This document shows, piece by piece, positions 23,609 through 30,985 of a stretch of DNA of 30,985 nucleotides. The translations under genes were made by a program, and so were the position numbers. Each line of letters starts with the position of its first letter. The first letter of the stretch is position 1. The notes beneath the pieces were generated by a model. That model did no database searches. It was given only the letters and a program-made list of their open reading frames with translations, and had not been told where the DNA came from. This DNA is from Scytonema sp. UIC 10036 (GTDB lineage: Bacteria > Cyanobacteriota > Cyanobacteriia > Cyanobacteriales > Nostocaceae), in assembly GCF_009725235.1 (NCBI RefSeq), contig NZ_WJFC01000162.1:1-30985 (forward strand), in the 5' to 3' direction.

Positions 23609-23807
23609 TTCCCAGGCTCCGCCTGGGAATGCCTTACGGGAGGCTCCGCCTGGGAATGCCTTACGGGAGGCTCCGCCTGGGAATGCCTTACGGGAGGTTC
23701 CGCCTCCTGTATTGCTCCGCAGAGCCTCGCAGCCTGCATTCCCAGGTAGAACCTGGGAACGAGGTGAAAGGAGCCTGGGAACGAGGTGAAAGGAGCCTGG
23801 GAACGAG
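23609..23807. repeat. Composite tandem/palindromic repeat, copy B
   Basis: Three perfect 27-bp units (23614-23640, 23641-23667, 23668-23694; AGGCTCCGCC...ACGGG) are followed by a diverged stretch and then two full and one partial 22-bp units, CCTGGGAACGAGGTGAAAGG plus AG, at 23752-23807. Each 27-bp unit continues a palindrome: TTCCCAGGC-tcc-GCCTGGGAA at 23609-23629 and TTCCCAGGT-aga-ACCTGGGAA at 23739-23759. The same module is at 3875-3954 in reverse. It starts next to the DOMON-like gene stop and reaches to 73 bp upstream of the aminopeptidase start. Confidence 0.92.
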
Positions 23808-24347
23808 CTAAAATTCAATTGTGAAACTATCCCGACGGTGAAAATCCGGTTCATCTCCTTGATGCGTCAACGCCCAGTACGTAACAAAGCCATCTTTATG
23901 TTTGATGACGGTAGAAATACCAACCTTCAGAGCTACATCTGTTGAGATAATTAAATTCAAATCGACGCTGAGGACAAGCGCCAAACCATCTGATAGATAC
24001 TGGATGCTAAATGGCAAACTTGTAAAAGCAGTTTCTTCCTGCATTTGGTGTCGGTAACTATCAAAGCGATACACGTTCCAGTCTCCAGAAGGAGAGAGGT
24101 TAAATTCCCAATAGCGATCGCTATTTTCAATCCCAAGGAAAAACTCAAAGCAGGTGTTTTGCCAAAGTTCGTGCTTGCGTGCTAGTTCATCTGATGGGGC
24201 TGCAATCTCGATTTCTGTTAAATCGCCAAGAAGTGCATATTGAATAGTAAATTGATTTTCATACCGGGCAACATTGCCTTTGATTTTCAGTTCGCTAAGC
24301 GATTCATTGTACAAAAAAGGTTGTAATAAAAATATTTTCTCTTGCAT
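23808..24347 (-). CDS. DOMON-like domain protein
   Basis: A 179-residue soluble protein with a single beta-sandwich domain of the type annotated as DOMON-like in cyanobacteria. Signs are ARYENQFTIQYALLGDLTEIEIAAP, RKHELWQNTCFEFFLGIENSDRYWEFNLSPSGDWNVYRF and the C-terminal VSTVIKHKDGFVTYWALTHQGDEPDFHRRDSF (residues about 143-175). DOMON relatives bind heme or sugars, but no heme-ligating pair is evident and no signal peptide is present. It starts 9 bp after the stop of the five-PAS kinase, so the two are likely co-transcribed; a functional link to that kinase is not established. ATG 24345-24347. It ends at the edge of the composite repeat. Confidence 0.85.
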   Translation of the reverse strand: MQEKIFLLQPFLYNESLSELKIKGNVARYENQFTIQYALLGDLTEIEIAAPSDELARKHELWQNTCFEFFLGIENSDRYWEFNLSPSGDWNVYRFDSYRHQMQEETAFTSLPFSIQYLSDGLALVLSVDLNLIISTDVALKVGISTVIKHKDGFVTYWALTHQGDEPDFHRRDSFTIEF

Positions 24348-24356
24348 CTAAAAACC

Positions 24357-27300
24357 TCATGGGAAAGTGGAAAAATCTGGCAACTCAATCCAAAATCGAC
24401 TGCCTTTACCGGGAGCAGATTCTACACCAGCTCGTCCTCCGAGACGCTCTGCCCCTTTTCGCACAATAGCTAATCCAATTCCAGTTCCTGGGTAAGTTTC
24501 AGTACTGTGCAGCCGCTCAAAAACACCAAAAATTTGCTCCTGATAATTTGGTTCAATACCAATTCCGTTGTCTTCAATCCACAGACGCACTTGTTGCAGA
24601 AATGGAGGGCGATCTTCACATGTTTCTCTGTTTTCTTTAAGCTCTACCGTTTCTGCCCAAACTCGAATCTGTGGTTGAATACCTGGTTTAACAAATTTAA
24701 TTGCATTTGACAAGAGATTAACAATAATTTGTACTAAAATTGGATAATGCCCCATAACATTGGGCAAGTTTTCAGCGATCGCAATTTGAGCCTGACGCTC
24801 GCTTATATCTGTTGCTAATTGCGCTCGAGCATCTGCTACAACTTGAGTCAATCGAACTGGCGTTAACTTAATTTGCTCGCGGCTGAGGCGGCTGTAGGCT
24901 AACAGATCGTGAACTAACTCGTTCATGATATGGGTGCCACGAAAAATGTGTTGAATATATTCTTGCGCCGTTTCATCTAAGCGATCGCCATAATCTTCCG
25001 CTAGAGCTTGAGCAAACCCTTGAATTCCTCGTAACGGTGCCCGCAGGTCATGCGCTACTGTATAGGAAAAAGCTTCCAAGTCCTTATTAGCTTCCTGCAG
25101 TTGGGCTGTGCGTTCTTCAACCCGTTGTTCTAGGGTAATGTTAAGTTGTTGAAGCTCAACTTGTGCCACTTTACGGGTTGTGATGTCGAAACGAACAGCG
25201 ATGTACTGATACGGTTTACCATCAGCATCTAGAAACGGCACAATCGTAGTGGCAACCCAGTAAAAAGTACCATCCTTAGCGCGATTTTTAATTTCTCCTT
25301 GCCATACCTCCCCACGGCTGATGGTTGCCCACAGATGCTGAAAGAATTCTTTAGGGTGATAGCCAGAGTTAACAATACGATGGTTTTGTCCAATCAATTC
25401 TTCTGGTGAGTACTGTGAAAGCTCACAGAATTTGTCATTCACATAGGTAATGGTTCCTTTAGTATCAGTAATGGCAACGATGGAGGAGCGATCGAGAGCA
25501 AATTTAAAGTCCGCTAAGTCTTTGAGCGTTTGCTGTAATGCCATCTCTGCTCGCTTGCGCTCGGTGATATTCCAAAACACGCCGATACTTCCTCTAACTT
25601 GTCCGCGTTCATCAAAAAGCGGGGCAGCGTATTCTAACAGTGTTAGGGTTGTGCCATCATTCCAAACCACATCAACCTCTAAATCCCGAACTTCAATCCC
25701 AAGAGCGGCGGCACGCTGTAAGGGCAGATCTTCTGGAAGAAGTTCCTGGTTATTATAATAAACATTAAAGTTGTTTGGTCGCTCGTCTTCTGGCGCACTT
25801 AAAGAGGCATTTGCAGTTGAAGCAATGGCTAACATTTGAGCAAATGCTGAGTTGACCCGAATTTTTTGACACTGGGGGTCTTCAGCGATGCCAACGCCGA
25901 TAGGAATGACTTCTAATAGCGTTTGAGACTCTGCCAACTGTCGCTGTAGTTCCTGATTCAAATTCAGAATTTCTTTCTCGGCTTGCTTGCGTTCCGTCAC
26001 ATCGATCGCTGTTACAATGACCAACTTTCTGCCATCAGGCAATATCTGAAGCGGGGCAGTCTGGAAATCCCAAATGCGAGTCGCACCCGTGCGGGTTGTA
26101 AGGGTATATTCTCCCATCGCCTTTCGCTGGGTGAGGGGATACTGACTCTGAATTGCAGATCGCACTTGTTCTTTACCATCGCCGTAAGCTCTTTCTGTCC
26201 ACGCTTCGATGGTGGGAATGTCTTCAAGGTGATAGCCTGTAATCTCCGTCCACACATGATTAATCTGCAATACCTCACCATCTTCGGTGTGGAGCATGAT
26301 TGGCAAGGGAGCATTCAGCAAAGCAAAGTGCAATCGTTCCTCACTCTCGCGCAAGGCTTGTGTAGCTCGTGTTTGCTCAACAATCGACCAAAGGCGAGAA
26401 ACCGTGTTTTGGAGCAGTGACACTTCATGGGGACGCCACTCTCGAATTGTCCTGGCATTGATAGCAAGAACTGCCACCCAAAGTCCTTCATGGATGCAGG
26501 GAACTCCAACAAAAGCACGAATGTCTCGCTGGGCATAATTATCTGTGAAGGGGGCGGTATAGGGATAGGTTGCCACATCTGAGACAACAGCAGGTTGCCC
26601 TGCATAGTAATGCTTTACTAAATCTGGCAGAAGGAATTCTGACAAGCGATACATTCCAACAACGCTTGGAATGTCCTCATGCTGCCGCCAGTCTTGTTTG
26701 ACGAACGATACATCTTCTTGCAAATTCACTTCGTGCCACACACAGCGATCGACGTTAAGGTACTTGCCCAGACTGCTAACTGCTTCCCATAGCATTGCGT
26801 CTGCATCAGAGAGTTGCCGCAACCGCAAATCGAGTTCGTTGAGGAATTGCTCGTTGAGTTCAGCTAATTTGCGCTCAGTTACATCTCGTGCAGTAGCATA
26901 GCTCACGTTACGATCGGGAGATATAACTCCTGCCCAGGATAGCCACTTGTACGATCCATCCTTACATCGGTAACGGTTTTCAAAGAAGGGCGCAGGATTT
27001 CCCGCCTCAAATCGTTCAGCTGCTACACGGGTTGATTCAACATCGTCAGGATGCACAAAGCTGAGAAAGGGTTGCGCCATCAGTTCTGCTTGAGTGTAGC
27101 CCAGCACTCGCTCCCACGCAGGGTTAAGCTGCTTAAAGTAACCATCCACTGTGGAAATTGCAATCATCTCGTTGGACAGCATAAAGAAGCGATCTCGTTC
27201 CTCTTCTGCCTGTTTGCTCTCTGTGATGTCAAAAACAATACCACTACAACGCACCGCTTGTCCGGCTTTATTGTAAAAAAAACGCCCAAAGGTCTTGAGC

Positions 27301-27794
27301 CATCTCAATTCCTCGTTGTCTACACGTATAATGCGATACTCAATGCTTAAAAGTTTATGCTCGCGTTTGGCTTGTTCCTCAATTTGCTGGACTCGCTCTA
27401 AATCATCTGGATAAATTCGGCTGCGCCACATCTCAAGGGTTGCTTCTCCATTGGCAACAAGCTCATAGCCCAGCAATTGAAAGTGTTGTGCTGACCACAC
27501 CCCTCTTCCCGTTAGCAAATCTATATTCCAAGCAGCCATCCCTGCTCCTTCAATGGCAAGGCTCAAGTGTTCATTGACTGCTGTTTGTCGTCTGTTGAGT
27601 CCACCCAGCCACAAAACGTTGCCAATAAAAGCAAAACAGATTGCTGTCAGCAGCAGCAAACTCTTCAGAACGCTGATGTTCAAAATCCAGCCGATGGCGA
27701 CAAAGCAAGCAACAGTAGCAACAAAGGCTACTATTACTTTCGCTCCCTTCTGTAAGAAGGGTACTGACCAGAGATGAGTTTGATACTTCACCAT
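24357..27794 (-). CDS. Membrane-anchored multi-PAS/GAF sensor histidine kinase
   Basis: A 1145-residue kinase. Two membrane segments lie at about 20-41 and 42-66 with almost no periplasmic loop, so sensing is cytoplasmic or within the membrane. PAS domains are at about 75-195, 203-310, 485-605, 625-750 and 762-885, mostly ending in D-[IV]-T-x-R/S-K; a GAF domain covers about 320-480. HisKA has the H-box AHDLRAP with His915, of the type seen in phytochrome-like kinases. The HATPase has N-box NLLSNAIKF (near 1030), IEDNGIGI, and GTGIGLAIVRKGAERLGGRAGVESAPGKGS in the last 60 residues. No receiver domain is attached and no response regulator lies beside it, so its partner is elsewhere. ATG 27792-27794, without a clear ribosome site. 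Confidence 0.92.
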   Translation of the reverse strand: MVKYQTHLWSVPFLQKGAKVIVAFVATVACFVAIGWILNISVLKSLLLLTAICFAFIGNVLWLGGLNRRQTAVNEHLSLAIEGAGMAAWNIDLLTGRGVWSAQHFQLLGYELVANGEATLEMWRSRIYPDDLERVQQIEEQAKREHKLLSIEYRIIRVDNEELRWLKTFGRFFYNKAGQAVRCSGIVFDITESKQAEEERDRFFMLSNEMIAISTVDGYFKQLNPAWERVLGYTQAELMAQPFLSFVHPDDVESTRVAAERFEAGNPAPFFENRYRCKDGSYKWLSWAGVISPDRNVSYATARDVTERKLAELNEQFLNELDLRLRQLSDADAMLWEAVSSLGKYLNVDRCVWHEVNLQEDVSFVKQDWRQHEDIPSVVGMYRLSEFLLPDLVKHYYAGQPAVVSDVATYPYTAPFTDNYAQRDIRAFVGVPCIHEGLWVAVLAINARTIREWRPHEVSLLQNTVSRLWSIVEQTRATQALRESEERLHFALLNAPLPIMLHTEDGEVLQINHVWTEITGYHLEDIPTIEAWTERAYGDGKEQVRSAIQSQYPLTQRKAMGEYTLTTRTGATRIWDFQTAPLQILPDGRKLVIVTAIDVTERKQAEKEILNLNQELQRQLAESQTLLEVIPIGVGIAEDPQCQKIRVNSAFAQMLAIASTANASLSAPEDERPNNFNVYYNNQELLPEDLPLQRAAALGIEVRDLEVDVVWNDGTTLTLLEYAAPLFDERGQVRGSIGVFWNITERKRAEMALQQTLKDLADFKFALDRSSIVAITDTKGTITYVNDKFCELSQYSPEELIGQNHRIVNSGYHPKEFFQHLWATISRGEVWQGEIKNRAKDGTFYWVATTIVPFLDADGKPYQYIAVRFDITTRKVAQVELQQLNITLEQRVEERTAQLQEANKDLEAFSYTVAHDLRAPLRGIQGFAQALAEDYGDRLDETAQEYIQHIFRGTHIMNELVHDLLAYSRLSREQIKLTPVRLTQVVADARAQLATDISERQAQIAIAENLPNVMGHYPILVQIIVNLLSNAIKFVKPGIQPQIRVWAETVELKENRETCEDRPPFLQQVRLWIEDNGIGIEPNYQEQIFGVFERLHSTETYPGTGIGLAIVRKGAERLGGRAGVESAPGKGSRFWIELPDFSTFP

Positions 27795-27863
27795 GAGGTG
27801 GCATTTATGCCATAGCTTGAATACCGCTTCTCTACTATATCAATGTCAGTTCACAGCATCCAG

Positions 27864-28994
27864 TTACAAATGTGGGTCAGTGACTGCTATAATATCCTGA
27901 ATGATTTTGCGAATCGTTGTTTCCTGAGTTTCAATACTCTCAGTCAGTTTAAATTGGACAAGCGCTCTCGTTAAATTATGTTCTGGACGCTTGACTTTAA
28001 AATAGATATTTCCTGCTAAATAGTCAGCAAAAAATCTTAACCCTAACTCAAAGGAAATGAGACGAATTGCATCATATATATAGATGTAATCCTGATAAAG
28101 AAGAAATGCTTTGGCTACAGAGAGATATCCCTGGAGAATTCCCTGGCATAAATCTGTATCAAAATAAACGCTTTCCCATTCTTCAGTTTCTTCTCCAGCC
28201 GCATTGCACCCAGAGCGCAAGCAGTCTCCAATATCGTAATGCACTAAACCGGGTTTAACGGTGTCTAAGTCTATCACGCAAGCAGCTTGCTGAGTAACAG
28301 TATCAAACATGACATTGTTGATTTTGGGGTCGCCGTGCATGAGACGCAGTGGTAACTCACCTGTCGCTTTAGCCTTTTCTAGAACTTCTGCCCAAAGTTG
28401 GCGATCGCTAACAAACTGCAAGCAATATTGAACTTCAGGCGATTTCTGGGGATGGGTTGTTGCTAAAACTTGGTTGTAGTGTTGAAGATAGAGGGGGGTA
28501 ATGTGAAACCCTTCTAGGGTATCAGCAAGTTTTTCAGGGGACAAGTCGCTGATGAGGTTGTGAAACATACCTAGGGCATAGCCGATTTCTTTGGCTTGTT
28601 CCACATTTTGCATGGTATCGAAAGATTGCGTGCCTTCAATATAGCTTATTGCCCGCCAGAACGAGTCGTCAGCATCCTTCCAGTAATCTCGTGCATCTTT
28701 TGTCACCAGTACACGTGGCACTTCCCAACGACGATTGAGAGGGGTACGTTGTAAGCGATCGCGAACGTGTTCTGTAAAAGTACGCATATTCTGCATAATC
28801 AGTTCTGGTTGACGGAACACCTGCGTGTTGATGCGTTGTAAGACAAAGTGCTTTTCCTCTAGAGAATCCAGAGTCACCAGAAATGTATCATTAATATTGC
28901 CACTGCCAAACGCTTGAATGTTCATAACCTTTCCTTTCAAGGCGAATTGGTTAGCAATGGTAGTTAAATTATCTGCATCTCGTTTTTCTGTCAT
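27864..28994 (-). CDS. Aminoglycoside/choline/sugar kinase-fold phosphotransferase
   Basis: A 376-residue protein of the APH/choline-kinase fold, close in outline to N-acetylhexosamine-1-kinase-like enzymes. The nucleotide loop FGSGNINDTFLV (29-40), the KHFVLQRINTQVF strand, the catalytic loop MHGDPKINNVMFD (His220, Asp222, Asn226/227) and the DLDTVKPGL metal motif (242-250) are all present, so it should phosphorylate a small molecule, most likely a sugar or sugar derivative. The C-terminal helical lobe (YIYIYDAIRLISFELGLRFFADYL) is typical. ATG 28992-28994 lies 22 bp after the modBC stop, so it may be co-transcribed with the molybdate transporter; a shared role is not obvious. Confidence 0.88.
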   Translation of the reverse strand: MTEKRDADNLTTIANQFALKGKVMNIQAFGSGNINDTFLVTLDSLEEKHFVLQRINTQVFRQPELIMQNMRTFTEHVRDRLQRTPLNRRWEVPRVLVTKDARDYWKDADDSFWRAISYIEGTQSFDTMQNVEQAKEIGYALGMFHNLISDLSPEKLADTLEGFHITPLYLQHYNQVLATTHPQKSPEVQYCLQFVSDRQLWAEVLEKAKATGELPLRLMHGDPKINNVMFDTVTQQAACVIDLDTVKPGLVHYDIGDCLRSGCNAAGEETEEWESVYFDTDLCQGILQGYLSVAKAFLLYQDYIYIYDAIRLISFELGLRFFADYLAGNIYFKVKRPEHNLTRALVQFKLTESIETQETTIRKIIQDIIAVTDPHL

Positions 28995-29016
28995 GTTGGG
29001 CTTATCAAAAGATCAC

Positions 29017-30831
29017 TCACTCCATTAAGATAAGCCGCAAGGGATCTAAACGAACATACCAAGGCATCGGTCGATCTTTTAAAACTGCCCATCTCTCCTT
29101 AAACACCTCTGCTTGCAAATGGTAATCAGATTTGCTCTTAGGTTCACCGTTCAGCTTGAGAAACAACGTCATTCGGTGAGGAGTTTCACTTGTTCTTGTC
29201 AGCCAACAGGGAAAGGTATTTTCTTGGGTAGGATCGTTATTAAGACTGAGATGATGGGCGCGAATTCCAACATTAGACAAAAATTCTGGAACGGGTTCAA
29301 CAACGTTAAGGGTACAACCCCACTCTACTGCTTCTACTTGATGCGATGTTAAAGCAACAGCACGAGAAAAGTTTTTACATCCTGTCAACTGAGCAACGCT
29401 AGCCGTGGCGGGGTGCTCAAAAATATCGTATCTGGTTCCGGCATGAGCAACTTGTCCTTTATCTAAAACTAGCAAATTGGGGCAAACTCGATAAGCTTCC
29501 TCCATATTATGAGTGACAAATAAAGTTGTTCCTTCGTAAGATGCTAATGTCTCCACCATTTGCTGTTCTAGTTGACTTCGCAAGTGAGTATCTAGTGCAG
29601 AAAATGGCTCATCAAGTAATAGTGCTTCTGGGTGAGTTGCTAACGCTCTTGCTAGGGCTACTCTTTGCTGCTGTCCACCTGAGAGTTGATGCGGATAGCG
29701 ATCGCCCAATCCTTCCAAATGCACGGTTATCAATTGGGTTTCTACTTGTTGTCGAATAGCTGTTGCAGACAATCCTTTTGGTAAGCCAAAAGCAATATTT
29801 TGCGCTACAGTCATGTGGGGGAAGAGAGCGTAATTTTGCACGACAAAACCAACTTTGCGATCGCGTGGTGGCAGATCGATTCCCTGTTGAGAGTCAAACA
29901 ACACCCGCCCATTCAGAATAATGCGTCCCGAAGTTGGAGTTTCTATTCCAGCGATACAACGTAGAATCATGCTTTTGCCAGCCCCCGATCCTCCCAACAA
30001 TCCCAATGGTTGTCCATCAGCACTGAAACAGACTTTCAAGTTAAAGCCAGGGAGATGCTTCTCAATGTCCACAAATAAGCCAGAGGTTGGAGAATCTGGA
30101 ATAGAGATTGAGGAAGAGTTTTTCTCCTTGTTACCCTGTCCCCTGCTCCCTGCTCCCTGCCCCCTTCTCTTCCCCTGGTGTTCTTGCCAAAGGTTAGCTG
30201 CAATAATTCCAGATAGGGAAATCACTATGATAGCAATAGACCAAAACCAAGCTTCATTCATTGCTCCACCTTCAACGGCAAAATAAATTGCCATTGGGAT
30301 AGTCTGAGTTTGTCCTGGAATATTCCCTGCTAACATCAAGGTTGCACCGAATTCACCCAAAGCACGAGCAAAAGCCAACGTTGTTGCAGCTAAAACTCCC
30401 GGTAGCGCTAGAGGTAAACTGATGCGCCAAAATATAGTGGAGTCCTTGACACCAAGAGTTCGAGCCACTCGCAAAAGATTGCTATCGATTTGCTCAAAAG
30501 CTCCCAATGCTGTTTTATACATCAATGGAAAAGAAACCACTGTTGCTGCGATCGCCGCACCATACCAAGTGAAAACTACGCTAAAGTTCAAAAGCTCCAT
30601 GAGTTTTCCCAACGGACCATTTTTACCAAACAACAGGAGGAGCAAAAAGCCAACAACTGTAGGAGGTAAAATCAGAGGAGAAACAAAAATGCCCTCAATC
30701 AAAGACTTCCCTTTCCCCCGATATCCCAGCATCCAATAGGCAGCAGCAATCCCAAGAAAAAAGGTAATAAATGTTGCGAGTAAGGAAGTTTTGAGGGATA
30801 TCCACAAAGGAGAGAGATCGTAGGGCATCAT
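29017..30831 (-). CDS. modBC: Fused molybdate ABC transporter permease/ATPase
   Basis: A 604-residue fusion of the molybdate permease ModB (about 1-215, five to six membrane segments, ABC-permease EAA-like loop at about 120-145 and ALGEFGATL) with the ATPase ModC (about 250-604). ModC shows Walker A GGSGAGKS (280-287), LSGGQQQR (383-390), Walker B LLLDEP (404-409), an H-loop FVTHN, and a C-terminal molybdate-type regulatory segment. It imports molybdate for nitrogenase and nitrate-reductase cofactors; a ModBC fusion is known from Anabaena/Nostoc. The linker at about residues 219-237 (KRRGQGAGSRGQGNKEK) is encoded by a heptamer repeat. ATG 30829-30831 is directly followed by a second ATG. ModA is expected upstream, beyond the window edge. 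No Shine-Dalgarno sequence is visible because of the repeat. Confidence 0.95.
   Translation of the reverse strand: MMPYDLSPLWISLKTSLLATFITFFLGIAAAYWMLGYRGKGKSLIEGIFVSPLILPPTVVGFLLLLLFGKNGPLGKLMELLNFSVVFTWYGAAIAATVVSFPLMYKTALGAFEQIDSNLLRVARTLGVKDSTIFWRISLPLALPGVLAATTLAFARALGEFGATLMLAGNIPGQTQTIPMAIYFAVEGGAMNEAWFWSIAIIVISLSGIIAANLWQEHQGKRRGQGAGSRGQGNKEKNSSSISIPDSPTSGLFVDIEKHLPGFNLKVCFSADGQPLGLLGGSGAGKSMILRCIAGIETPTSGRIILNGRVLFDSQQGIDLPPRDRKVGFVVQNYALFPHMTVAQNIAFGLPKGLSATAIRQQVETQLITVHLEGLGDRYPHQLSGGQQQRVALARALATHPEALLLDEPFSALDTHLRSQLEQQMVETLASYEGTTLFVTHNMEEAYRVCPNLLVLDKGQVAHAGTRYDIFEHPATASVAQLTGCKNFSRAVALTSHQVEAVEWGCTLNVVEPVPEFLSNVGIRAHHLSLNNDPTQENTFPCWLTRTSETPHRMTLFLKLNGEPKSKSDYHLQAEVFKERWAVLKDRPMPWYVRLDPLRLILME
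30134..30180. repeat. STRR-type CCCTGCT heptamer repeat inside modBC
   Basis: GTCCCCTGCTCCCTGCTCCC followed by TGCCCCCTT, about three CCCTGCT units, then a degenerate tail to 30180. It lies in the modBC frame and encodes the Gly/Arg/Gln/Lys-rich linker between the permease and ATPase parts. Confidence 0.85.
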
Positions 30832-30834
30832 GGG

Positions 30835-30923
30835 GGATTTTGGATTTTGGATTTTGGATTTTGGATTTTGGATTTTGGATTTTGGATTTTGGATTTTGGA
30901 TTTTTGATTTTAGATTTTGGATT
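30835..30923. repeat. GGATTTT heptamer array upstream of modBC
   Basis: Ten perfect GGATTTT units (30835-30904), two degenerate units (TGATTTT, AGATTTT) and a partial one. On the minus strand this is AAAATCC reiterated up to 3 nt from the modBC ATG. No Shine-Dalgarno sequence remains between the array and the start. Nothing else is recognised in the last 62 bp of the window. Confidence 0.92.
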
Positions 30924-30985
30924 GAATAAGTTTTAGTTATTATTATTAAAATATAATAAGTTAAGGATAAAAAGTTACAGATTAT

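Noticed and set aside
23614..23694. Possible CRISPR array
   Set aside because: The 27-bp units are directly adjacent with no spacers and no cas genes are present; it is a tandem repeat.
27571..27804. Short open frame starting just upstream of the five-PAS kinase
   Set aside because: It overlaps the kinase membrane segments in another frame and shows no protein-like features.
1..30985. tRNA or rRNA genes
   Set aside because: No T-loop or anticodon-arm pattern and no rRNA-like stretch was seen by eye; a tRNA scan would be needed to exclude a missed one.

Overview
The window looks like chromosomal DNA of a filamentous, probably heterocyst-forming cyanobacterium (order Nostocales). About twenty copies of the HIP1 octamer GCGATCGC are visible. 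There are 7-bp STRR-type tandem repeats (CCCTACT, CCCTGCT, GGATTTT) and palindromic dispersed repeats. Several families are cyanobacterial in character: a CAAD-domain membrane protein, an SLH-domain envelope protein, a DUF3124 lipoprotein, a fused ModBC molybdate transporter and multi-PAS histidine kinases. Genus cannot be decided from this sequence alone. No tRNA, rRNA, CRISPR array, transposase or prophage was seen.

Layout. 1-2.76 kb: a hybrid PAS histidine kinase/receiver gene broken into two pieces at a G-rich minisatellite. 2.8-5.6 kb: an SLH-domain envelope protein, a CAAD/CurT-like membrane protein and a secreted pentapeptide-repeat protein, separated by palindromic repeats. 6.1-11.3 kb: a short-chain dehydrogenase remnant, then a membrane and ion-homeostasis block. 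That block has a DUF421 protein and a CPA1-type Na+/H+ antiporter on the plus strand, converging with a tight minus-strand set of BlaI-type repressor, M56 membrane metalloprotease, TrkA/RCK protein and DUF3124 lipoprotein. 11.5-12.3 kb: a ComB-like phosphatase.

12.4-15.5 kb, all minus strand: a decayed papain-fold toxin with a small immunity-like gene, a RecF/SMC-like ATPase whose C-terminus seems overwritten by a repeat, and two small unknown genes, one with a near-perfect Shine-Dalgarno sequence. 15.6-20.7 kb, minus strand: an SSS-like transporter, a HigBA-type toxin-antitoxin pair, a BaiN/HI0933-type flavoprotein and an SGNH hydrolase. 20.8-23.5 kb: ThiM (plus) converging with an M24 aminopeptidase P (minus), whose upstream region has been invaded by a 27-bp tandem repeat. 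23.8-31.0 kb, minus strand: a DOMON-like protein following a five-PAS/GAF histidine kinase, a sugar/choline-kinase-like phosphotransferase, and the ModBC fusion at the right edge.

The most coherent multi-gene unit is the BlaI-M56-TrkA-DUF3124 set facing the antiporter, which suggests a protease-controlled ion or envelope-stress module (inference). The strongest sequence-level theme is repeat invasion of genes. Tandem repeats split a kinase, form the linker of ModBC, supply the C-terminal tail of the transporter, reach to within 3 nt of the modBC start codon, and keep an extended reading frame open upstream of aminopeptidase P.
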